A stretch of DNA of 35,857 nt from Leptospiraceae bacterium (GTDB taxonomy: Bacteria > Spirochaetota > Leptospiria > Leptospirales > Leptonemataceae): assembly GCA_020440915.1 (NCBI GenBank), contig JAGRNE010000005.1, positions 1-35,857 on the forward strand, written 5' to 3'. Under the pieces are notes generated by a model that worked only from the letters and a program-made list of their open reading frames with translations, was not told where the DNA came from and did no database searches. A program made the position numbers and the translations under genes. Below, one piece after another: positions 1 through 7,929 of the stretch (position 1 is the stretch's first letter; the number at the start of each line of letters is the position of its first letter).

Positions 1-1
1 C

Positions 2-709
2 AACACAAAGGCCCGGAACATCTTTCTGGGCATTGCTGTCTTTGCCGGAATCACCATAGTATGGAGCGCTCCTCCATCCGGACCCCGGCTTTCGGACGAA
101 GATCAGGCTGCTCAGGCGCTGTTCGGAACCGGTTCTGGCGATTCCGATTCCCGGCCGTCGTCCGCTTACCGCAGTGGCGAGCCCGGGGATTCCCTGTTCG
201 ATTCCGGCTATATGGATAGCGGTGTGGGGGACAACAACCTTCCGGACCGCCCGGAGGAAAGGCAGAGAGATACCGGAGATCCGGAAATTTTGGATCCCGT
301 TAGCAAAGGAAATCCCATCAATCCCCAGACCGGTCAGCCCTTTACAGACCGGCAAATGAAGCAGTTTGACGCCCTTCGCAAGAAATTCCCCGATAACTCC
401 GTAATTCCTACACGTATGACTCCGGAGCTGAAAGCCCGTCAGGAAGAGCGTCGGAAGGAAATCTATACCATCCAGGCCAGCATTGTTAAGAAGGAAGCTT
501 CGGCCGAACAGGTGAACGAGTATTACGATTATCAGCAAAAAGCCATGACCGACCGACTGGAGCTCATTGATTATGTTCTCAATGAATCCAAGGCCGACGT
601 TTCCGACGAAATGCGCAAGAAATTAGAGCAGGTGCGGGAGATGAATGAACGCACGTTAAAAAGCTACGAAGATGCGCGCACTAGGGCTCTGAACACCGTG
701 GGCAAATGA
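2..709 (+). CDS. Hypothetical membrane-anchored or exported protein, 5' end cut by window
   Basis: The frame is open from the first bases to a TGA at 707-709, giving 235 visible residues, and the true start lies upstream. The first visible residues form a hydrophobic run (IFLGIAVFAGITIVW) that looks like a signal peptide or single membrane anchor. About 90 residues of low-complexity, Ser/Gly/Asp/Pro-rich linker follow. The last 100 residues or so are highly charged and probably helical or coiled coil. An internal ATG at 212 could be mistaken for the start, but the open frame and the upstream hydrophobic segment argue against it. I do not recognise the family. It is followed 61 bases later by two exported DUF4139 proteins on the same strand, so an envelope role is a guess from position only. 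Confidence 0.7.
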   Translation, partial: NTKARNIFLGIAVFAGITIVWSAPPSGPRLSDEDQAAQALFGTGSGDSDSRPSSAYRSGEPGDSLFDSGYMDSGVGDNNLPDRPEERQRDTGDPEILDPVSKGNPINPQTGQPFTDRQMKQFDALRKKFPDNSVIPTRMTPELKARQEERRKEIYTIQASIVKKEASAEQVNEYYDYQQKAMTDRLELIDYVLNESKADVSDEMRKKLEQVREMNERTLKSYEDARTRALNTVGK

Positions 710-770
710 GCTGAATTGCTGGACAGGATTCGACCCGGGCATTAAAAACAGGCTTCCATCCGGAGGCTCT

Positions 771-2891
771 ATGCGATTTTTTGAACCCGCCTTTCGTGCA
801 GGCGTCTATCCTAATATGAAATCTGTCTCTGCCCGTCCCGGGCTTGTGGCGCTGGCGGCCTGTCTTGCATTCCTGCCCCTTTCGGCCGAAAGCGATTCCC
901 GGGAAACGGAACCTCTGTCCGCCGATTCCAGAATTAGCACCGTCCATGTTTTCGACGGCCAGGCCCTTTTAGTTCGTAAGACTTCCATTACATTACCCGC
1001 CGGTCGCAGTCGAGTTTCCTTTGCAGGCCTTCCGGAAAAACTGCTGGATCAGACAGTCCGCCTGCGACTGAAGAGCGCTTCCGATCTGCGACTTCTGGAT
1101 TTAAGGGTGGAGACTGTGGTGGAAAAGGAGTTTCGCTCCCTGGAAGCCGAAAAAGCGGAGAAGGAACTAAAGGCGGCGGAGCAGGAATTACGTGAGGTCA
1201 CGGCCCTGTATCTGGCTCAGATGGAACAGAAAAAAGCCCTTTCATCCGTGGACCTGAAGCCGGGAGAAAACCAGAGACCTGTAGTCTCCATAGAACGATG
1301 GAAGGCAATCTTCGGATTTGTGGACCAATCCCTGGAAGCTATCAATCAGCGGCTCAATGCATTGCTGGGCCGCATCGATGGGGCGCGTCGAAGACTGGAG
1401 ATTGCGCTTACTGTTGCGGAAAGATATAAGAGCCAGAGCGAGACAAAAAGAAAGACAGTGCTTGTGGATCTGGAAGCGCCCCGGGCCGGGCAGTACGAAA
1501 TCGCTCTGGAGTACGGCGTGGATGATGCGGGTTGGTTTCCTCATTATCGCCTTACTCTGGACGAATCCAGGGCAAGCCGGCCCATGGTTCATCTAACTTC
1601 TGCAGTCTACATCTACAATGAAACCGGCGAAGACTGGAGCAGCGCAAAGGTTTCACTTTCCACTGCGGATTTGACCAATCCCAGTCGACTTCCGGAGATT
1701 CGCAAGTGGACCATCGCTTCGGTGATTCGCCCGGAAAGGGAGCACATAGCTCAGAAGGACTCACCGTCTCGATCTCCAATGGTCCAGAAGTCCAACGATA
1801 TGGAGCGCTCGGTGGCCGAAGAAGCGTATGCCGATGAGCCGGCCCCGGAGGCCAATTCCACCACCGCCTACAAGCCGGCGCCTCAAAAAAAAGAGGAAAA
1901 GTTCATCAAGCAACAGCAGCGCATGGAGCAATCGGTGAACGAGATTCGGGGTTACTATGAAAAGAACCTGGCCGATGTAAAAGAAGATCTGGCAGACCAG
2001 AAAGCCCGGGAGGCCAGGGATCTAATGGAAGACTTTCGGGAATCGGTAAACAAGCAGGAAACTTACTACAACAATAGGGACTTCAGCAATGCCCGACAGT
2101 TCTCCAACAGAACTCTGGAAATCATCAAGCGTCTTTCTCCGTCCGAGCGTGCCCGTTTCGAACGCGAAATCAAGCAGGCAGAGAAAATTCAGTCCTGGTC
2201 CTATGAAATGGAGCAGAGCAAGCTCCTTCGATCGAAACTTACAGCCCCTGGCCGACAGGTGCCCGGAGATTTCTCCATGGACGCTCCGCTGGCAGTGAGC
2301 GTTGCTTCCGATGGAGTGCTACGATCTGTATTCATTTCCGAGGATAGCTACAGCGCCACATTGAGCTATGAAGTCTCGCTAAACGACTCCCCGGGCGCCT
2401 ATCTTACTGCAGCCATTGACTTTACGGGGAAGCAAGCGCTGTTGTCCGGACCCGTAGAAGTCTATTACGGCGAAGACTTTGGCGGAACGTCCCACCATCC
2501 AATGGTGACTGCAGGAGAAACCTACAATCTTAACCTGGGCCGAGATCCAGACATAGAAATCGAGCGCGAAGATAGGGAGTACGAAACCTCCGAAGGCCTT
2601 TTTGGAGGCAAACGTGCCGTGCGCTACGAAACCACGTTCAAGATACACAATCGCCGGAGCTATGCAATCACCATGGATTGCTTTGGCGCTGTGCCCCGAT
2701 CTTCGGACGATCGAATTTCCATTGAGAACGTTCAGCTGAACCCTGCTCCGGTAGAGAAGGAGGACAACGGAATTGTGCGATTCCGCCTGAATCTGAAGGC
2801 CAATGAGCGGTCCAGCATTCGAATGAGTTTTCAGCTCATCCATGATCGGGATGTTCTTCCCGTAGTCCGAGCCGCCGGAGGTTCCCGATGA
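771..2891 (+). CDS. Exported MuiA-family protein (DUF4140/DUF4139), 706 aa, with charged insert
   Basis: A DUF4140-like beta domain (about residues 55-120) is followed by a long coiled coil (about 120-230) and a DUF4139 domain that starts around residue 235. The DUF4139 signature is clear: an aromatic GWFPHYRL segment and then TGEDWSSAKVSLSTADL. About 150 residues of Lys/Glu-rich, probably helical sequence (roughly 345-500) interrupt DUF4139 before its C-terminal part resumes. An ATG at 771 has a GGAGG five bases upstream. An ATG at 816 would give a more compact signal peptide (hydrophobic core VALAACLAFLPLSA) but has a poorer ribosome site. The protein should be exported. Family members are known as mucoidy inhibitor A-like, and their biochemical function is not established. 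The stop overlaps the next gene by 4 bases (ATGA), so the two are probably translationally coupled. Confidence 0.85.
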   Translation: MRFFEPAFRAGVYPNMKSVSARPGLVALAACLAFLPLSAESDSRETEPLSADSRISTVHVFDGQALLVRKTSITLPAGRSRVSFAGLPEKLLDQTVRLRLKSASDLRLLDLRVETVVEKEFRSLEAEKAEKELKAAEQELREVTALYLAQMEQKKALSSVDLKPGENQRPVVSIERWKAIFGFVDQSLEAINQRLNALLGRIDGARRRLEIALTVAERYKSQSETKRKTVLVDLEAPRAGQYEIALEYGVDDAGWFPHYRLTLDESRASRPMVHLTSAVYIYNETGEDWSSAKVSLSTADLTNPSRLPEIRKWTIASVIRPEREHIAQKDSPSRSPMVQKSNDMERSVAEEAYADEPAPEANSTTAYKPAPQKKEEKFIKQQQRMEQSVNEIRGYYEKNLADVKEDLADQKAREARDLMEDFRESVNKQETYYNNRDFSNARQFSNRTLEIIKRLSPSERARFEREIKQAEKIQSWSYEMEQSKLLRSKLTAPGRQVPGDFSMDAPLAVSVASDGVLRSVFISEDSYSATLSYEVSLNDSPGAYLTAAIDFTGKQALLSGPVEVYYGEDFGGTSHHPMVTAGETYNLNLGRDPDIEIEREDREYETSEGLFGGKRAVRYETTFKIHNRRSYAITMDCFGAVPRSSDDRISIENVQLNPAPVEKEDNGIVRFRLNLKANERSSIRMSFQLIHDRDVLPVVRAAGGSR

Positions 2892-4558
2892 ATCGCTTCC
2901 ACAGCAGCCGAGATCAGGATGCCGGCCAGGTCTTTCGCCGATCCAGTAACGGGGCCAGCGCTGGGCGATGGGGCAGTGTTCTGGCTTTATTTTTTGTGGT
3001 TTCCGGCCTTGGCGCTCAAACCCTGCCCTTCCCCATAGAGAGTGTAGTTCTCTACAACGATCGCGCAATGGTGCGGCGAGCCGCGGAAGTGCCGCTGAAG
3101 GCCGGTCTCAATCGTATCATCTATCGCGGCCCGGCAGTGAAACTGAAATCCGATTCACTGTCCGGGTTCTGCGCCCATAGTAGTTGCATTGTGCAAAGTG
3201 TGTGGACCCGCACCGATAAGTCCGATCAGTCGGTGGATACCCGGCTGGCCGCTCTTGAAATGGAGCGAAAGGAACTTCAAACCAGGCTGGATGCCATGAA
3301 TCGGCAGAAGGAAAAGCTGGAAACCCTGGCCAATCTGAACGATCGTTTCCTGGGCTTGCTCTTGCAAGGGGTGTCGGACTCTGCCTTTGAGGCTGCCATC
3401 GCCGCCAATAAATGGCAGAATGCACGGCAGGAGATAGCGCGAAGCAGCGATGACCTACAGCTGGATATTCAGAAACTGTTACGCAAAAGGGACGATCTAA
3501 AGGAAGAGCTGGACCTTGTGGAATCCCGCATCGAGCAGCTTGCATCAGATCTCTCGGATGAAATCCGACTGGTAGAACTTACCCTCTATGTTCCCGAAGC
3601 GATGAAAGTTAAGGCTGGCTTCGATTACATGGTGGAGGATGCCAGGTGGGATGTTTCCTACAACCTGGATTACCGGGAGGGCGCCGCCAGGATCCCCGGC
3701 AAGGTTGTGGGCCTTATACAGCAAAGCAGCGGCGAAGACTGGGTAAACGTTAAACTGGAGCTATCCACTTCGCGTCCGGACCGAGGCGGGAAACGGCCGG
3801 CGCTGTCGGCACTGCAGGTCTACGCTCGAGAGGTTCAAACCACCACCGACATCGTTACACAGAACGAGGCAGTGGACATGGATGGCGTCCGCGACGGGGA
3901 ATCCGGAGAAGATCGTTCGCAGGCCAGCGAAAAACGTCAGATTCGTTTTCAGATTCCGGACCGAGTAAGCATACCGTCCGGACGTCGCTATCAAAGAATT
4001 ACAGTAGCTTCCCTGGATCTGGAGATTCTGGATCAACATCTTCGAGTGGTGGGGCAGGCTTCGTCCAGTGCGCACCGGGCCCTGCAGCTAAAGAATCGCT
4101 CCACCTATTCCATGCTTCCCGGAAAGGCTTACATCTACGGCGCCGAAGGCTATATGGGAATGACCTATATTGACTACACTCCTCCGGGAGCCGAACTTCT
4201 GGCCGGACTGGGTGTTAGCGGCGATGTGCGAATAAAGCGTCGGATCTATCGAAGGCAAAAGGATGCCGGTTTGATCTCCTCCAATCGCATCTACATGACG
4301 GAAATCAGCCTTCAACTTGAGAACCCTTCTTCCCGGGACCAGAAGATTCGGCTATTTGAGCGCACCCCCACATCCTCCACCGAGAAAGTGAAAGTGCGAA
4401 TCCTGGAGGGGACCACGTCCGGCCACAAAGAGCTTTCGCCGGGTAGCGGAATCCTGGTCTGGGATTTCAATATGAAAGCTGGCGAAAAAAGGGAAATCAA
4501 ACTCTCTTATGAGGTAGAGGTGCCGGAAGGGGTTTCCGGAAATTTCTATGGCAATTAG
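2888..4558 (+). CDS. Second exported MuiA-family protein (DUF4140/DUF4139), 556 aa
   Basis: This is a paralogue of the preceding protein with the same architecture but without the large insert. A signal peptide (hydrophobic core SVLALFFVVSGLGAQ, about residues 30-44) leads into a DUF4140-like domain beginning IESVVLYNDRAMVRR. A coiled coil (about 110-215) and a DUF4139 domain follow, with an aromatic DARWDVSYNLDY segment and SGEDWVNVKLELSTSRP. The C-terminal part ends in a typical beta-rich section. The ATG overlaps the previous stop by 4 bases. The thiolase-like gene begins about 25 bases downstream with no visible terminator between, so it may be cotranscribed. Two adjacent, diverged DUF4139 proteins suggest a hetero-oligomer at the envelope, which is inference. 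Confidence 0.85.
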   Translation: MNRFHSSRDQDAGQVFRRSSNGASAGRWGSVLALFFVVSGLGAQTLPFPIESVVLYNDRAMVRRAAEVPLKAGLNRIIYRGPAVKLKSDSLSGFCAHSSCIVQSVWTRTDKSDQSVDTRLAALEMERKELQTRLDAMNRQKEKLETLANLNDRFLGLLLQGVSDSAFEAAIAANKWQNARQEIARSSDDLQLDIQKLLRKRDDLKEELDLVESRIEQLASDLSDEIRLVELTLYVPEAMKVKAGFDYMVEDARWDVSYNLDYREGAARIPGKVVGLIQQSSGEDWVNVKLELSTSRPDRGGKRPALSALQVYAREVQTTTDIVTQNEAVDMDGVRDGESGEDRSQASEKRQIRFQIPDRVSIPSGRRYQRITVASLDLEILDQHLRVVGQASSSAHRALQLKNRSTYSMLPGKAYIYGAEGYMGMTYIDYTPPGAELLAGLGVSGDVRIKRRIYRRQKDAGLISSNRIYMTEISLQLENPSSRDQKIRLFERTPTSSTEKVKVRILEGTTSGHKELSPGSGILVWDFNMKAGEKREIKLSYEVEVPEGVSGNFYGN

Positions 4559-4582
4559 GCCGGGTTTTTGCAGCCTGGTAGC

Positions 4583-5716
4583 ATGACTGCGATTCACGTT
4601 GTTTCCACGGCCCGGCGGCCGGTAGAAAAGGCCTCCGAAATCCCATCCTGGGAAATGGGAGGACAGTTGTTGAAGCAGGCCATGGCAAAGGCCGGTTTGG
4701 AATCGGTGGATGCAGTTTACGCCTCCAGCATGATGAGCGGCGAACTGGAAGGTCAGATGCATCTGGCCTCATTGATCGCGGACGAAGCAGGGCAGTCAGG
4801 GGCAGAAGCTATGGACATAGCTGCCGTCTCTGCCAGCGGAGCGGCGGCCATTCGCGCAGCATATCTGGCCATTAAGAGCGGCGAAGTTCGCTCCGTGGCA
4901 GTGGTGGGCGTGGAGAGAATGTCGGCCGCGGATGCCGGGCCGGTGCTGCGAAAAGCCCTGCATGCCGTGCGCGAAGCGGATCAGACCATGGTGCTGAAGA
5001 ATGCTTCCGCCTTCGCTCTGTATTTGCAGCGGTATGGAGTGGCCTACGAATCATTCGCAAACTTTGCCATCAATGCCCACCGGAATGGGGCCCGGAATCC
5101 TCTAGCGCTCTTTCAAAAGGAAATCGATCAAGACAAGGTCCTGGAAGCCCGGGTGATTGCAGAACCGCTCCGTCTGTATGACTGTTCTCCGGTATGCGAT
5201 GGTGGGGCCTGCATCATACTTAGTCGGGCCGACTTTAAGTCCGGTCCGGTGAAGCTTACGGCCAGCGCATGCGCCACAGATCGATTTATCCTGGAGGACC
5301 GACTGGAGCCGCTGGATTTTTTGGCGGCGCGAAAGAGTTTCCTGAAGGCCTGCGAAACCAGCGGACGTAAATCTGCAGACTTCAAGTTCTTTGAAGTGCA
5401 CGATGCATTTAATATTATGGCCTGTCTCTGTCTGGAGGCCTGCGGATTCGCAGAGAAAGGACAGGGCTTTCGCCTGGCCGAATCAGAAGACATCTTTCCA
5501 GAGGGAGATCTGCCCATCGCCACCATGGGCGGCCTCAAAGCTCGAGGCCATCCCATTGGCGCCACTGCATTGTACCAGGCTGCGGAGATATTCGCACAAC
5601 TAACCGAAACCGCAGGGCAAAATCAGCTTCCCGGGGACAAAATCGGTCCTGCACTGATGCAAAGCATTGGCGGCGCCGGAACGACTCTCTTTACACACTT
5701 CTTCGAACCGGCATGA
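4583..5716 (+). CDS. SCP2-type thiolase-like protein lacking the nucleophilic cysteine
   Basis: The fold is a thiolase of the SCP2/archaeal acetyl-CoA acetyltransferase type, 377 aa from ATG 4583. An upstream TTG at 4568 is possible but has no ribosome site. Recognisable blocks are VSASGAAAI (79-90 region), VVGVERMS, SPVCDGGACI, EVHDAFNI with His273, and GGLKARGHPIGATAL with His323. Family members carry a nucleophilic Cys in the C-x-S-G block. Here that position is Ser83 (TCT at 4829-4831). The conserved His residues of the HDAF and GHP motifs remain. Known SCP2-like thiolases condense or cleave acyl-CoA through the Cys, so this protein may bind acyl-CoA or use a different chemistry. It lies upstream of an acyl-CoA dehydrogenase, which suggests a fatty acyl-CoA context. 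Fold confidence is high; function is uncertain. Confidence 0.85.
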   Translation: MTAIHVVSTARRPVEKASEIPSWEMGGQLLKQAMAKAGLESVDAVYASSMMSGELEGQMHLASLIADEAGQSGAEAMDIAAVSASGAAAIRAAYLAIKSGEVRSVAVVGVERMSAADAGPVLRKALHAVREADQTMVLKNASAFALYLQRYGVAYESFANFAINAHRNGARNPLALFQKEIDQDKVLEARVIAEPLRLYDCSPVCDGGACIILSRADFKSGPVKLTASACATDRFILEDRLEPLDFLAARKSFLKACETSGRKSADFKFFEVHDAFNIMACLCLEACGFAEKGQGFRLAESEDIFPEGDLPIATMGGLKARGHPIGATALYQAAEIFAQLTETAGQNQLPGDKIGPALMQSIGGAGTTLFTHFFEPA

Positions 5717-5767
5717 ACCGGACCGGCGCCCCCGGCAATACCATGCCCGGATACACAAGGAGGAGCA

Positions 5768-5884
5768 TTGCATCTCAATTGGACTCAAATGGCCCGGCGC
5801 ACACGAGAGAACATCGACATAAACTTACAGATTTCAATTGCGCCGGTTGCCTTCACCTGTTGCTGTTGTCCTGTATCCACTTAG
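5768..5884 (+). CDS. Possible 38-aa small protein with a CCCC cluster
   Basis: In the 188-base gap between the thiolase-like and acyl-CoA dehydrogenase genes there is a near-perfect Shine-Dalgarno sequence, AAGGAGGAG at 5757-5765. A TTG codon lies at 5768 and opens 38 codons to a TAG at 5882-5884. The C-terminal part reads APVAFTCCCCPVST, with four consecutive cysteines. The spacing between GGAGG and the TTG is short (4 bases). The ATG further in (5789) is too far from the ribosome site. It could be a leader ORF for the downstream gene, a small metal- or thiol-binding peptide, or chance. Confidence 0.25.
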   Translation: MHLNWTQMARRTRENIDINLQISIAPVAFTCCCCPVST

Positions 5885-5904
5885 CCGGATAGGGGAGAAA
5901 AGAT

Positions 5905-7680
5905 ATGATAGCAAAGAACTATTTCTCAGAAGACGAAGATCTGAAACTCATGTTCGAGCGTTTGGTTGATTGGCCAGCCGTAGTGAAGGAGGTAGAGGGC
6001 GAGGATTTTGCCCATCATCAGAGCTATCAAAAAACCGGCGACGAGCTCTATGCTATGGCCCCGTCCAGTGTAGAGGAGGCAGTGGAGTTTTACCGATCCA
6101 GCCTCGAAGCCCTGGGTGACTTCTGCGGCAAGGAGATCGCGCAAGCATCCGCCACCCTGGATCAAGCCGGCCTTCGCTTCGAAGACGGAGTGGTCAACTT
6201 TCCGGATGAGGCAATCAAGTTATTTGAGACGTTTCGCGACACCGGTCTATTGCCCTATGCCATTCCCCGAGAAGGTGGCGGATTGCAGATGCCTGCGGTG
6301 ATGTGGGCTTTTGTTAACTTTCTTTTAACCCGGTCGGATGTATCTTTCTCGATGCTCACCGGCCTTGCAAACCTGGCGCAAATCGTCACCCGCTATGGGA
6401 CAGATGACCAGATCCAGCGCTTTGCAAAGCCCATGGCCATGGGCCAGCATCTGTTTGCCATGGCTTTGACCGAGCCGGATTACGGGTCGGATCTGGGCAA
6501 CTGTAGAACCGTGGCCACAAAGCAGCCGGACGGCTCTTACAGGCTCAACGGCACAAAACGGTTCATTTCGCAGGGTTGTGGCATAGGCCCTTACCCCGCC
6601 ATTATGATCACTCTTGCACGCACAGGGCAGTCCGGAGCCCGGGGACTTTCGGCTTTTCTTGTGCGCAGCTCGGATGCCCAGATCGGCGGCATCGAAAAGA
6701 AGATCGGTATCCATGCATCGCCTACCTGCGAGGTCGTTCTGGAGGATACGCCGGGGGAGCTTATCGCCGAAGAGGGGCAGGGCCTGACCAAATGCACCAT
6801 CGGAATGACAAGTTTCATGCGACTAATAAGCGCATCCGGCGGTCCCGGCGGCGCATGCGCAGCACATGCGGAAAGCAAAAAGTACGCAAGCGAGCGCATT
6901 CAATTCGGTAAGACCATCGATCAAATACCGGCCGTAGCAGACATGCTCGATATGATACGCCGGGAAACCACGGCGATGCGTCTGATGTGTCTGGAAACCG
7001 GCGTTGCCATAGATAAATATCAGCACCGACAAATCCGCCTGGAAAAGCAGGGGCTAAAGGATCGCGATATCCGAAAGGATGAAACGATTCAGCACTGGAG
7101 TCGTCTGGCTGCCTTCTTTACTTCCCTGGCCAAATACTATTGCTCCGAAAAAGGGATGGAATGCACCTCCGTAGCGCTACAGATACACGGCGGCGCCGGA
7201 TATACCAATGACTACGATGTGTCTCGTATGTTTCGTGATGCCCGGGTGAACACAATCTACGAGGGAACAAGCCAGTTGCACGTTGGCATCAGCGTTGCGA
7301 TGGTGGTTGCTGGCATGGCCGGCGACGGATACCTTCGGAGGTACTTTGATGCACTGCTCGCCGATATCCCGAAGCCCGGTTCTCTCCTCACGGAAATCCG
7401 CGAAATTCTGGATACGGCCATTCCATTGTATCGTGCCCTTTCTGATGGAGTGCGGGAACGCTTTGCCGAGCAATTGGTACTGACGGCAGCCCGCTATATG
7501 TGCAGTCTTGTATTTGAGCGCGCCACAGCCAAACTGGGAGAGGAAACTCCGGCCCACTGGTTTGGCGACCGGGAGGCCTTTCATCTGGACAGCCTTGCCG
7601 TGGCTCAGGCGGCCCTTACTAGAATTAAGAATGCGGAGAAGGTTTATCATTCGCGAAGAGAGACTGCCAACGCCCAATGA
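5905..7680 (+). CDS. Acyl-CoA dehydrogenase family protein, 591 aa
   Basis: An FAD-dependent acyl-CoA dehydrogenase that oxidises the alpha-beta bond of acyl-CoA in beta-oxidation. Visible family blocks are ALTEPDYGSDLGNC (middle-domain acyl-CoA/FAD contact), the RLNGTKRFIS block, the flavin-contacting LQIHGGAGYTNDYDVSRMFRDAR segment, and IYEGTSQL with the catalytic base Glu453. The protein is longer than the roughly 380 aa of short-chain enzymes. An extended N-terminus (about 60 aa) and a C-terminal helical extension of about 110 aa match the long AcdA/FadE-like subgroup that acts on longer substrates. Start ATG 5905 has AGGGGAG about 8 bases upstream. The electron acceptor would be ETF, which is not encoded here. 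It is probably expressed with the thiolase-like gene, although the gap between them is 188 bases. Confidence 0.93.
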   Translation: MIAKNYFSEDEDLKLMFERLVDWPAVVKEVEGEDFAHHQSYQKTGDELYAMAPSSVEEAVEFYRSSLEALGDFCGKEIAQASATLDQAGLRFEDGVVNFPDEAIKLFETFRDTGLLPYAIPREGGGLQMPAVMWAFVNFLLTRSDVSFSMLTGLANLAQIVTRYGTDDQIQRFAKPMAMGQHLFAMALTEPDYGSDLGNCRTVATKQPDGSYRLNGTKRFISQGCGIGPYPAIMITLARTGQSGARGLSAFLVRSSDAQIGGIEKKIGIHASPTCEVVLEDTPGELIAEEGQGLTKCTIGMTSFMRLISASGGPGGACAAHAESKKYASERIQFGKTIDQIPAVADMLDMIRRETTAMRLMCLETGVAIDKYQHRQIRLEKQGLKDRDIRKDETIQHWSRLAAFFTSLAKYYCSEKGMECTSVALQIHGGAGYTNDYDVSRMFRDARVNTIYEGTSQLHVGISVAMVVAGMAGDGYLRRYFDALLADIPKPGSLLTEIREILDTAIPLYRALSDGVRERFAEQLVLTAARYMCSLVFERATAKLGEETPAHWFGDREAFHLDSLAVAQAALTRIKNAEKVYHSRRETANAQ

Positions 7681-7812
7681 GTTAATGAGGGGCGACATGC
7701 ACAGCAATTCGCCCCGGCGTTCGCAGCAGCCGGGCGGACTGCTTGCTAAACAAATCCCTGAAAAACCAGAGCCGCAGGATACCTTTGGCGAGGGCGGGCT
7801 CCGAAGGAACAC

Positions 7813-7834
7813 AGGAGCGAAGGCGGCGGCTCCT
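7813..7834. repeat. REP-like inverted repeat between acyl-CoA dehydrogenase and selO
   Basis: AGGAGC (7813-7818) and GCTCCT (7829-7834) form a perfect 6-bp inverted repeat with a 10-base G+C-rich loop. The minus strand reads GTAGGAGCC followed by a G+C-rich loop and GCTCC, the form of the GTAGGAGC-type REP palindromes known from other bacteria. No T-run follows, so it is not a convincing terminator. Only one copy is seen in the window, so identity as a dispersed element is unproven. Confidence 0.35.
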
Positions 7835-7929
7835 ACCAGGAACTGCGGTACGCCGGCCCGAGGTCCAGCGCCATTTTTTGTGGGCCAGCACTGAAGGATG
7901 TGAGTACCCTGTGTTCAGGCCCGGAATCG

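Noticed and set aside
2379-3068. 229-codon minus-strand ORF across the two DUF4139 genes
   Set aside because: It overlaps the coupled junction of two well-supported genes and has no domain or ribosome site.
7697-7894. 65-codon ORF with GAGGGG upstream, between acyl-CoA dehydrogenase and selO
   Set aside because: It is the tail of a longer shadow frame, has low-complexity Pro/Gly/Arg composition, and spans the REP-like palindrome. Nothing resembles a known protein.
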